Of a DNA stretch of 64,000 nt, positions 7,889-16,547 are shown one piece after another. A program made the translations under genes and the position numbers. The notes below the pieces were generated by a model that worked only from the letters and a program-made list of their open reading frames with translations, ran no database searches and had not been told where the DNA came from. Position 1 is the stretch's first letter; every line of letters starts with the position of its first letter. The DNA is from Chitinophaga terrae (ex Kim and Jung 2007) (lineage in GTDB: Bacteria; Bacteroidota; Bacteroidia; Chitinophagales; Chitinophagaceae). The stretch covers positions 124,001-188,000 of the forward strand of contig NZ_FNRL01000010.1 in the NCBI RefSeq assembly GCF_900107795.1, in the 5' to 3' direction.

Positions 7889-8383
7889 CTAATTAGGCAT
7901 ATCATCATTCATCAATTTAGGACCTTCTTCTCTTTGACTCGAATTCATTATAAGTATATCATAGCATATCAGCCTCTCATTATTGGTTAACTTAATATTT
8001 GATTCCTTGAGATACCTGTTCATCTCCAATATATTATTTTCAAGATCTTCGCTACCAATAATTTTATAGGAACTATTATTCACAAATAATATATAGTTAT
8101 GACTATGGGAAACATTAGAGCCGAAACCAATTACTTCAATATATTTTCCAGACGCTCTTTTTACTGAAATAGCTCTCTTAATGATGTTGTTCCTTTCGGA
8201 TGTAAGATTTGAAGTATCATTAGCTGAAAGATCGGGAAATTGATTATTGACCAATAAATACCTGATAATGATACTATCAGTTCTTGACAGCCTAGCCTTA
8301 CTTTCATGCACTCTCTGTGCTATAGCCCCATTAGCGTTCATTAAAAGAAATACTAATAAAATAATGTTCCGTGAAAATTTCAT
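7889..8383 (-). CDS. hypothetical exported protein, candidate immunity for the Rhs tip
   Basis: From the Met at 8383 the protein has a clear signal peptide (MKFSRNIILLVFLLMNANGAIAQ, probable cut after AIA) and about 140 mature residues that are mixed alpha/beta, including an ILFVNNSSYKIIGSEDLENN segment. It starts about 10 bases after the stop of the intact rhs gene. Immunity genes usually sit there, and an exported immunity protein would fit a toxin acting in the periplasm. No known immunity family was recognised. An alternative is that it is an unrelated exported protein. Confidence 0.6.
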   Translation of the reverse strand: MKFSRNIILLVFLLMNANGAIAQRVHESKARLSRTDSIIIRYLLVNNQFPDLSANDTSNLTSERNNIIKRAISVKRASGKYIEVIGFGSNVSHSHNYILFVNNSSYKIIGSEDLENNILEMNRYLKESNIKLTNNERLICYDILIMNSSQREEGPKLMNDDMPN

Positions 8384-8393
8384 AATTTGCATC

Positions 8394-11300
8394 TTAATCT
8401 CTGATATATTCCTTATTCAATTCCTCATAATATTTGAACTCATTGGCATGAGGCAAAGCTTCGGGATTATTTGCTTTTAGTGATCTCATCGATCCTTTAT
8501 CAGTAGCATGGGTTCCCTCGTGTGTGGCAGTGGCACCCATATTTGCTTCAACACCGAATTTGGAAGTAAGTACCTTTTTTTCTTCCAATGTTATATACTT
8601 AATCTTGCCTTCAGGTGCAGTAGATACAGCTTCTAAAGCTTTGCTGTATAGTTTTATATCAGCCCTTTCAACCTTTCCATTTTCCGCAGTTACTTTGGTA
8701 ACTCCCAAAGTCTCTTTCCTGCCAGCTCCCGGCTGATCATATTCTTTTCCTTTATCATCTGTGTAAATTACCTTAGTATTATCTACTGATATGCTTATAT
8801 CATATGTTGCGTCAGCCATCTTTTGTAATACTGAAAGCCCCACGGCCGTTTTTGCCATGGCATTACCCACTTTCTGAATATCAGCACTCACATTTTCAGA
8901 CCAAGCTATAGTCCTATCTTTATTGACCGTAAAGGAAACATTAGCCCCATTGTTATTCACAATCGTATCTCCCAGCATATCACTAAATCTTATAGGATTA
9001 TTATTCATTGCCGAGTATGGACTATTCCTAAAATCAGGCTTAGGATCTATCTGCCACCATCTTCCCAACTGTGGATCCAGTGTCCTGTAAAAAGCATCAT
9101 ACTGATTCATATCTAAATCAGTCGTATGCTCTATCCCGTTAAACTCTTTCCTATTCTTTGAGTATTGTGTTCCCTTCAACGCATTCGAACTTATCCCCGC
9201 CATCGTCAACCCAAACGGATAATAATGCGTCTCCTCCAACACCGGCCCTGTTGCCTGGGTTACCACTACGTTATCAAAGAACACATCCTGTGCGCTTTCA
9301 TTACTGGTGTAAACATACAGAAATCCGCTTTTTTTAACAACCATCTGGTCGGAAGAAAGGGTTTGCAGTTGATCTGGTTCATTCTTTACCTGTTTTACGC
9401 CGCTGCTTTCCTCCACCAGTTTAAACTGGTCATCAAACAAAATATAGTTCAAATATGCCTGGGGCCTCAATGGATCCTGGTTCGAATTCTCTCTCTCTTT
9501 TAGCTGCCGTAGATCGTTGTTATAAAAATTAGCATTAAACGGCGTTTCGGCGGCTAAATCGGCTGCGCCATGGTCTGACGATTGTTTGCTGCTTCCCAGG
9601 AACGCCTGAGACAGATCGGCAAGCATATTTTCTGCCATATCGTTACCGGGCTTCTTGGCAGGACCGTTAGATTTGAAAAACGCTTTGCCTCCAACCTGTA
9701 TTGTGTCGCCCGCCATTACACGAAGTACCAGGGATGGGCCTATCTTTTTCCCGCTACCGCCTGTTGAAAGCTTGGCTACAGCCTTGTTTTCATCTGTAGA
9801 ACCATCTTGTGGATAGCCCACAGGAACCGGCGCTCTGGTTTCATCTATGTTACTAAAAAGCGCTGTTTCTGTTGCCGCTTTGGCGGGTTCCATAGTTGCC
9901 GCATACATCCTGAAATCAGATTGTTCTGTCAGCACTAACCGTGTATTGCCTAAGTGATCTTTTACAAAGTAATCATATGCGTATCCTACAGGTTTCCCAG
10001 CCTGGAAAATTGTTCTGATCCGGCCTTTCTCATGGCTAACCAATTCGAGACTGTCGTTTTTGTACACCATTCCCCCAATGTAATCAGTAACGGTAACCTT
10101 GGGCGATGACCCGGTATTGTCGGTAACTGTTTTCCGTTGCTTCACTCCATTCGCATCATATTGGTAAACAATCGTTCCTTTTGTAGTTTGTATTACTGAT
10201 GGCAGGTTTAAAACATTATAGGAAATGCTGGTGATGTTCTTATTAAGATCTTTCGTCAGGTTGCCATTAGCATCATAGGCATAATCATCTCCTGTATTCG
10301 TTCCATTTTTGAAGTCGCCAAGCGGAGAAGTAACAGTACTGGTATCGGCTACCGACATCAGTTTATTACTATAACCGGCATAACTATAATTCAGCCTGTC
10401 AATTAACGGGCTGGCAGTTCCGTCCACTCCGTATTGGGTCATATTACGGATATTACCGTTGGCGTCGTAGTTGATCCAGTCAACGGTGAAGTTCATTTTG
10501 TCTTTTGTCCATGCGCTGTTTGCGGTGTTTTGCTGGCTGTATTCGGCATGGGTTAAACGAGACACAGGGTCGTAGTTATACCCATAGGCTCGTGGCAATG
10601 GGTCATTCCAGCCCTTCCATCTAACGCCGGCGATGTTCCCATTGAACACCGTATCTTTAAACCCATAGTCATAACTCAGCTCCTGCCCGAAGTGGGCGGT
10701 ATCAGCCTGGTTGTTTAAATACTTTTTGTTAATGCTCTTCTGCCAACCGCGCAGGTTGTATTCATAAGAGATTCTTTCAATAGGGATACTGTTCCTGAGC
10801 CCCAGACGTTCCGCCTTCAGGTTCCCCAATTCATCATACTCGTTGACTGCGATCACTCTTTCGAGACTATCCTGGTCGTTAAGCTTTTTCTTTATAAATG
10901 CTAACCTTCCTGAAGCATCATAGCTCATGCTGGTTAGTTCCGAAATCTGCGGAACAGTACCGGACCGCGGATTATTATGCTTTAAGTAAGTGCTTAATAC
11001 TTTTCCTGAAAAGTCGTATTGTGTTGTAGTGATATCCTTTCCTCCCACTGCGTTATCCTGGATAACCTGGACAATACGGCCTTTATCATTATAATAGTTT
11101 GTAGTGACCAACCACTGTTCAGTATCCAGTATCCTGACCTTGGCGCCTGTTACCAAACCATTTGTGGCGCTGCTTATAGAAAAAGCTTCCTTATAAGGAT
11201 TGTTACCTGCATTTAGCTTAGCTGAATCGCCTGGTACACTCGGTTGTGCGCCCGCAAAATTGTACTTATCGTAGAACGTGAACGTTAAGGGCACCAGCAG

Positions 11301-12695
11301 GTTATCAGGCAAATTAGGCAATGGATTGCTTACGGTTATGACATCCTGGCCATTGTTCAAGGCAGTGTTTATACGCGCTTCCATTTCGTCGGCCGCCTCA
11401 AACCCGTTGATTAGTGTTACACTGTTAGTGGCTTCGTACAGTGGCTTACTGTGTACGCCTACTACCAGGTCGGCATCGCCGGGGAAAGTATAAGCGGTGG
11501 TTCCGGTAGCCAGCGTAGCGGCATTCATCTGATCCTGCAAAGATTGGCGGGTGGCCGTGCTTTTATACAATGCCGTCTTTACCGGCCTGTTTAACTCATC
11601 GTAGAACGTTACATGCCAATTTCCTTTTGCTTTATAATTGCCATCACGGGTAAAAACCAATCTATCGCGTTTATCATAAACCATTTCGGTAGAATCAGCA
11701 CCGGGAATCTTTTTAATGATCATCCGGTTACGGTTATCATACCGGTATTGAAAACAAAGTTCAGGCGCCACTGCTGACAGGTTCCAGTTTTGAATACAGC
11801 CCTGAACGGCTAACGGCGGGATAACAAAACACAAATTTCCCCAATCATCATACACGTAATAGGTGCAGAACCATCCCACGTGAGCCGTACCTGGAGCGGG
11901 TGCAGATTGTACTTTCTTCAAAATAACCCTTCCATCTTTATCCTTATACTCTATAGATTGCTGGCCGGATTCGGAAGTAGTCACTGTTTTATACAATTGC
12001 CCGGCTTCATAAGTGCGGGGACTTGTTGGCAAACTCCCTGAAGCCTGCTGTATCCAAACCCTGACAGAATCTGCCGCCGTATTTACTAATTCATCCACTT
12101 TAACCGGGTGATTGCCGCCAGTTTTTGCCCAGCTATTGCCTGGCGCATAAGTTGCTACCTGCCTGTTTAGCGGAGAACCATCGAATTCGACCTGGCTGTA
12201 ATAGATACTCTCTCCCGCAGCGGCGGGATTAAGCAATGTATCCTGGTAAAAGGTTTGTTGAGATACGAATGGCGTTGCCTTGAATTTACCATCATTTATA
12301 TTGCCCGTCTTTGGCGTGTACGGGAGGTATTTAAATTGCTCCCTTCCCAATTCGTCGTAAACAACCGGTGCAACCAGGTCTTTTCCTGAAGGGCTATTTC
12401 GCTTATTCACTGTTTGAATCAACCTTCCCAATCCATCAAAATACTGGGTAGTTTCCCTGACTTCCTGGGGTGTCCGGGCGCTCGAAATGATGGCCGATGT
12501 ATCGCTGCTCGGCATTAAGGGTTCCCAGGTCCGGATATAGTTAATGGTATTTGGAGTACTGCCGGCAGGTAAAGGAACCGGAGTAGCATTTTTACGTTTT
12601 ACTGTTGCATCAGGTCTGTTTTGGGCAGATGATGTTTCCAAACTACCTATCCAGAAGCCTGATAATATTAAGGTATAGACAAAAATCCTCTTCAT
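8394..12695 (-). CDS. Rhs-family polymorphic toxin with a zincin-like C-terminal tip
   Basis: The protein has about 1433 residues from the Met at 12695 (an ATG five codons earlier is also open). It starts with a signal peptide (MKRIFVYTLILSGFWIGS...SSAQ). A DUF6443-like region follows, with EPLMPSSD and TTQYFDGLGRLIQTV. Many YDxxGR-type Rhs repeats come next, then the Rhs-associated core ending QLGRWWQIDP...YSAMNNNPIRFSDMLGD. The last 190 residues are the variable tip and contain ATHEGTHATDKGS, a HExxH zinc-metallopeptidase signature about 40 residues from the end. Known Rhs proteins form a shell that encloses the toxic tip. Here the tip is inferred to be a peptidase. The gene follows a 1097-residue partner (30-base gap), a common Bacteroidota pairing, and is followed by a possible immunity gene. 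Confidence 0.9.
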   Translation of the reverse strand: MKRIFVYTLILSGFWIGSLETSSAQNRPDATVKRKNATPVPLPAGSTPNTINYIRTWEPLMPSSDTSAIISSARTPQEVRETTQYFDGLGRLIQTVNKRNSPSGKDLVAPVVYDELGREQFKYLPYTPKTGNINDGKFKATPFVSQQTFYQDTLLNPAAAGESIYYSQVEFDGSPLNRQVATYAPGNSWAKTGGNHPVKVDELVNTAADSVRVWIQQASGSLPTSPRTYEAGQLYKTVTTSESGQQSIEYKDKDGRVILKKVQSAPAPGTAHVGWFCTYYVYDDWGNLCFVIPPLAVQGCIQNWNLSAVAPELCFQYRYDNRNRMIIKKIPGADSTEMVYDKRDRLVFTRDGNYKAKGNWHVTFYDELNRPVKTALYKSTATRQSLQDQMNAATLATGTTAYTFPGDADLVVGVHSKPLYEATNSVTLINGFEAADEMEARINTALNNGQDVITVSNPLPNLPDNLLVPLTFTFYDKYNFAGAQPSVPGDSAKLNAGNNPYKEAFSISSATNGLVTGAKVRILDTEQWLVTTNYYNDKGRIVQVIQDNAVGGKDITTTQYDFSGKVLSTYLKHNNPRSGTVPQISELTSMSYDASGRLAFIKKKLNDQDSLERVIAVNEYDELGNLKAERLGLRNSIPIERISYEYNLRGWQKSINKKYLNNQADTAHFGQELSYDYGFKDTVFNGNIAGVRWKGWNDPLPRAYGYNYDPVSRLTHAEYSQQNTANSAWTKDKMNFTVDWINYDANGNIRNMTQYGVDGTASPLIDRLNYSYAGYSNKLMSVADTSTVTSPLGDFKNGTNTGDDYAYDANGNLTKDLNKNITSISYNVLNLPSVIQTTKGTIVYQYDANGVKQRKTVTDNTGSSPKVTVTDYIGGMVYKNDSLELVSHEKGRIRTIFQAGKPVGYAYDYFVKDHLGNTRLVLTEQSDFRMYAATMEPAKAATETALFSNIDETRAPVPVGYPQDGSTDENKAVAKLSTGGSGKKIGPSLVLRVMAGDTIQVGGKAFFKSNGPAKKPGNDMAENMLADLSQAFLGSSKQSSDHGAADLAAETPFNANFYNNDLRQLKERENSNQDPLRPQAYLNYILFDDQFKLVEESSGVKQVKNEPDQLQTLSSDQMVVKKSGFLYVYTSNESAQDVFFDNVVVTQATGPVLEETHYYPFGLTMAGISSNALKGTQYSKNRKEFNGIEHTTDLDMNQYDAFYRTLDPQLGRWWQIDPKPDFRNSPYSAMNNNPIRFSDMLGDTIVNNNGANVSFTVNKDRTIAWSENVSADIQKVGNAMAKTAVGLSVLQKMADATYDISISVDNTKVIYTDDKGKEYDQPGAGRKETLGVTKVTAENGKVERADIKLYSKALEAVSTAPEGKIKYITLEEKKVLTSKFGVEANMGATATHEGTHATDKGSMRSLKANNPEALPHANEFKYYEELNKEYIRD
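9177..9238. repeat. 62-bp direct repeat, copy 2 (inside intact rhs)
   Basis: This is the partner of 7803-7864, with three mismatches. It lies within the core-coding part of the intact rhs gene, just before the variable tip. Confidence 0.85.
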
Positions 12696-12724
12696 GCTAT
12701 AAGGTCTCAAAAAATGGATAAATA

Positions 12725-15700
12725 TTATTGTGTGATTGGCTGTAAGTATTGGTAGTCATATAGTTTCAATACCTTACCATCCTTGTCTTTAATTGCGCGT
12801 AACCTGCCGGCAATATCATATTCGTAATACGTAGGCATATCCCTGACATCGGAGATAGAAGTCACACCAAATAAAGGATCATAGGTGTAGGTAGTCATTT
12901 GGGCGCCGTCAGGATATATCCTGATATCATCCAGGGTGCCGGATAGTACCTGGCCGGTGTAATTCAGTTCGCCACTGAATTTCCAGGAACCGGCTGTATA
13001 ATACCAATAGCTTATTTTGTATGTTTTGCCGTGAAGGCCTGGGGCAAGTTTGTCGCTGGTTGTAAAGGATCCGGAATATAACCTGGCTCCGGTCCTCGCA
13101 TTGCCAATTGTACCTCCCTCCTCAAAACCATTGTAATAAAACTCATCAGAATCAGCATTTTTACATTCCGCTATGACATATTGATTGTTATAGCCCCATT
13201 TATAAGACATTAAAGGACCATCGTCTTTGTATACGTTTAGTACACGACCGGCAATATCGTATTTACCATATGAAACCCTTGTTTCAATCGGCTCATTTGC
13301 CTTTCTGGCCTGGATAGTTCTGGGAAGATATACTCCGGTATAAGGAGAATAATAATTTGTCTTAACCCAACTGATTTGACGATTGTTAACAAACTGTGCC
13401 TGTTCTACTGGCTGGTTAAGCAGGTTTCTAAGTACCATGCCTTTGTAAATAGCAGAATCCTGCCCTACAGACATGAAATCGGGAGAATAACTGAAATTAG
13501 TTTTTATTGTGTCCTTTACGCTGTTAAGCCGCCATGTACTTTTTAAATAGTAGTAATTTGGATCAAATACAGAATTAGTTGTGGTTGCCACTACATTTCC
13601 CGGCTTGTCATAGTTATACTCTGTGGTTTTAACAAGATTTACTCTTCCAGACGGCGGGTAAAATTCTTTTGATAAGAAAAATATTGGGTAATTAGCATAC
13701 TTCCAATAATCTTCCGTTAAATTAGTCGGCAGAGTATTAAAATAATACTTCACGGGGAGTAATGAAAGTGATTTAAAATTCTGCATCCTTACCGGGTTGT
13801 GGAAATAGATATCATCCTGGTACTGGTACTCATTTTCAGTCTTTTGAACCAAAACGCCATTGTTATCGAAGGTCATTTCTTTTAAGAGCAGTCCTAATTG
13901 CCACTTTTTGTAGTCAGGTGGTATAAAAGGAGCGGTTTGAGTAACAATTGCCCCTCCCTCTTCAAAAGAGGTAAAATAACGCTCTATCCGACCATTGTTC
14001 TTCTGTTTTTCGACCACTCGACTGTATGTAACAGGACTGCCATTGACATAAGTTAAGTCGTTAATCGTATTAGACGACCTTATAACATAGTTATGTACAC
14101 CGTTATCCGAATATTCCTCATAGGGGGTAATCGCGGAAAAAGCGCCAGTCCGATAACCATAAAAGGCAGAAAACGAATATTTTGGCGTTACACCCAATGA
14201 CCCGGAACTCCTGGTTCCATCCTCAGTCAAATACTCGTAGGTTCTTTCTGCTATCGGTTCTGAATTTTCAACTGTATAATCCGCGATCTTTTTAACTCGT
14301 AAGCCCCCAACAAAAGGTTGTTTATGGGCATAAACAACAGATACTGGTTGCGGCTCAACTGTTTCCACCCAATTTACATTCAAATAGGTAGCAAACCCCG
14401 TTAATCCAACAGTATAAAAGACAAATTTGTAGTTGCCTTTTACCATGTTTGTGAGTACAAAACTGCTATTTATACCATCAGTATTTGAATATGGTAAATC
14501 CTTGGCAGTCCATAAGTTGCCAGATGGAGTATATATTTCCAATACCACTTTACATCCGCTATTACATGTACCACTGGTATAAGCAGTAATATTAAAGCTC
14601 GTTGAAACATTTAACAAGCCATTATAGGAAACTGTTGCATAGTCTGAGCCATAAGGATCTCCGGTTGCAACATAGGCTGAAGTATTTTTATTCACTTTGT
14701 CCGGTCCCGGAACCGTGGTTGTGAATTTTTGGTCCAACCAATTACTATACGCTTGATTGGGCTCCATCTGGAAGACTGTAGAACCGCCAGTTGGGTAAAT
14801 GATCTTTTTAAGTGATCCCGCCAATACCTTTAACGAATCTGTGTCCCTATTTCCTCCTGGTAGTTCGTAAAATGTTTCCAGTTTTTCAGGGAAAAGCTCG
14901 TGAGGTACCAAATCACCGGTGTTATTGTTATAATACCCCCAATGGTCTACCTCCGACGACAAACGATCCGGTAATGGAATGTCATACTCAAACTGGTATG
15001 GAGGTTGTTTTATCTCCTGGGCGCCGTTAAATGGCGTTACTTTTTTTAACGTAGCCCGATTCAAGGAAAAATCCTGCGTTAATATAAAACCTCTTTTATT
15101 AGCGCCGGAAATAATTGATATTTTGTCGAGCAAATGGTTTATCACAAGATCCGGCCGGTTCTCTGCCCGATAGTCAAAATTAATAAGCACACCGTTGGGT
15201 AGCGATATAGTCTTAATTCTTTTGCCATCCAAAGCCATTGATTGAGTACTACTGCCTTCAACATGGGAATGCCCGCCCTGCGTCTGTACACCTTCTTTTA
15301 TAGAATAACTTCGACCAGCAATGTAAATGGGATTTGAATAACTTTCGTAAGTATACACTATACTATCTTTTCCGCTAGCTGACAATTGTTTGGTTAAATA
15401 CCAGGAGGAAACATAATCTCTCGCAGAACTTCCTTGTAAGGCGTAATTATGGGTTACCTCATAACTTTCAAAAAAATATTTAGTACCATATTCATCTGTC
15501 AATATAAACTTTGTGATAGCACTATCTCCCAACCCCAATGCGGGATTATAAACCGATTCAGTAACCTTCTCAACTTTAACTTTTTGCATTTCCAGCATCA
15601 GAAAGTCATTGTTTTTTCCATACATAAAGCTCCCGCTTCGTCCATTGACACTAAAACTAAATATATCAGGCTGCGCATCAAGTTTATTGGAATTCACCTT

Positions 15701-16018
15701 ATCGTATGGCCGGTCCAGAACTGCCGCAGGTCCGTTTCCTTCGCTAAGCATTGAGGAGACAACCGGTCCATTAATATATCCAATGCTCTTCAGCTCATCA
15801 GGAACGCCTCTCATTATTCTCGATACAACTCCACCAGCATTCAATGCCCATCCAATCCCGACATTAGATCCAATTTCCCCTACTTTAATACCACCAGCAT
15901 GGTAATCCAGCGAAATATTCAGTTTAAGGCCGCTCGCCTTGTTCTCAAAATTGTAAATAGGAATATTGATCTGGGGAACGCCAGTAGACGGACCAACAGG
16001 CATACTTCCGAATTTCAA
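12725..16018 (-). CDS. large Rhs-partner protein, 5' end apparently damaged
   Basis: The frame gives 1097 residues and matches the big protein that precedes DUF6443 Rhs genes in Bacteroidota. Near its start it reads FGSMPVGPSTGVPQINIPIY and LDYHAGGIKVGEIGSNVGIG, typical of the N-terminal domain of that family. Its C-terminus has Rhs-like YEYDIAGRLRAIKDKDGKV. The only start is a TTG at 16018. Upstream the same frame continues through LSAFAKTSLSPNASALL, which looks like the end of a signal peptide plus mature N-terminus, but meets a TGA before any start. The export signal is therefore missing, and only about 105 bases separate it from the terminator of the neighbouring cluster. It may be inactive or start unusually. 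Confidence 0.8.
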   Translation of the reverse strand: MKFGSMPVGPSTGVPQINIPIYNFENKASGLKLNISLDYHAGGIKVGEIGSNVGIGWALNAGGVVSRIMRGVPDELKSIGYINGPVVSSMLSEGNGPAAVLDRPYDKVNSNKLDAQPDIFSFSVNGRSGSFMYGKNNDFLMLEMQKVKVEKVTESVYNPALGLGDSAITKFILTDEYGTKYFFESYEVTHNYALQGSSARDYVSSWYLTKQLSASGKDSIVYTYESYSNPIYIAGRSYSIKEGVQTQGGHSHVEGSSTQSMALDGKRIKTISLPNGVLINFDYRAENRPDLVINHLLDKISIISGANKRGFILTQDFSLNRATLKKVTPFNGAQEIKQPPYQFEYDIPLPDRLSSEVDHWGYYNNNTGDLVPHELFPEKLETFYELPGGNRDTDSLKVLAGSLKKIIYPTGGSTVFQMEPNQAYSNWLDQKFTTTVPGPDKVNKNTSAYVATGDPYGSDYATVSYNGLLNVSTSFNITAYTSGTCNSGCKVVLEIYTPSGNLWTAKDLPYSNTDGINSSFVLTNMVKGNYKFVFYTVGLTGFATYLNVNWVETVEPQPVSVVYAHKQPFVGGLRVKKIADYTVENSEPIAERTYEYLTEDGTRSSGSLGVTPKYSFSAFYGYRTGAFSAITPYEEYSDNGVHNYVIRSSNTINDLTYVNGSPVTYSRVVEKQKNNGRIERYFTSFEEGGAIVTQTAPFIPPDYKKWQLGLLLKEMTFDNNGVLVQKTENEYQYQDDIYFHNPVRMQNFKSLSLLPVKYYFNTLPTNLTEDYWKYANYPIFFLSKEFYPPSGRVNLVKTTEYNYDKPGNVVATTTNSVFDPNYYYLKSTWRLNSVKDTIKTNFSYSPDFMSVGQDSAIYKGMVLRNLLNQPVEQAQFVNNRQISWVKTNYYSPYTGVYLPRTIQARKANEPIETRVSYGKYDIAGRVLNVYKDDGPLMSYKWGYNNQYVIAECKNADSDEFYYNGFEEGGTIGNARTGARLYSGSFTTSDKLAPGLHGKTYKISYWYYTAGSWKFSGELNYTGQVLSGTLDDIRIYPDGAQMTTYTYDPLFGVTSISDVRDMPTYYEYDIAGRLRAIKDKDGKVLKLYDYQYLQPITQ

Positions 16019-16123
16019 TAATGCACTCGCATTCGGCGATAAAGATGTTTTTGCAAACGCGGATAGTCAACAAACTTATCTTGACTTATTATCAAACAAA
16101 TTAACTTCTAATGCATGCCTCAA

Positions 16124-16158
16124 ATAAAAACAGCCGCCAAAGTATCACCCGGCGACTG
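16124..16158 (-). terminator. terminator ending the Ter cluster
   Basis: On the minus strand CAGTCGCC (16158-16151) pairs with GGCGGCTG (16138-16131), with one G-T pair, and a TTTTTAT run follows. It lies 22 bases after the stop of the small acidic gene and separates the Ter cluster from the Rhs locus. Confidence 0.75.
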
Positions 16159-16180
16159 CTAAAATAATGTGGTTTTAATT

Positions 16181-16402
16181 TCAAGCTCCTTCTTCCTCTG
16201 GCTCATCATTCTCTTTCTCTTCCTCATCCCCTTCCTCCGCAATCTTCCTGATCACAGATGAAACTGGGCCTTTCATTTTTTCCTGAGGCTCCGGACCCAG
16301 TGTTTCCGGATCGGGTTCGTTTAACGCATTGTTCTCATTTGATGTAGAAGGCTTCTCTTCCGGGAGCTTTTCGTTCTTTTTTTTATCATCTGACATAACC
16401 AA
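16181..16402 (-). CDS. small, highly acidic hypothetical protein
   Basis: The 73-residue protein consists almost only of Glu, Asp, Pro, Lys, Asn and Ser (EEKPSTSNENNALNEPDPET; tail EEGDEEEKENDEPEEEGA) and is probably disordered. It is the last gene of the leftward Ter cluster, 145 bases after the kinase-like gene and just before the terminator. No family was recognised. A regulatory or charge-mimic role is possible but unsupported, and it may be unrelated to the cluster. Confidence 0.55.
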   Translation of the reverse strand: MVMSDDKKKNEKLPEEKPSTSNENNALNEPDPETLGPEPQEKMKGPVSSVIRKIAEEGDEEEKENDEPEEEGA

Positions 16403-16547
16403 TGGATTTAATTAGTTATACAGGCAATAAAACCATGCCATCGCTGATCTGCCGGATTCCAAAGGGGATAACGCCATAAATTGAGCAAATTCATTCACAC
16501 TCTGCCACAGTTGGGTAGTAATATTACTGGAAGAGCTGCTCTAACTT

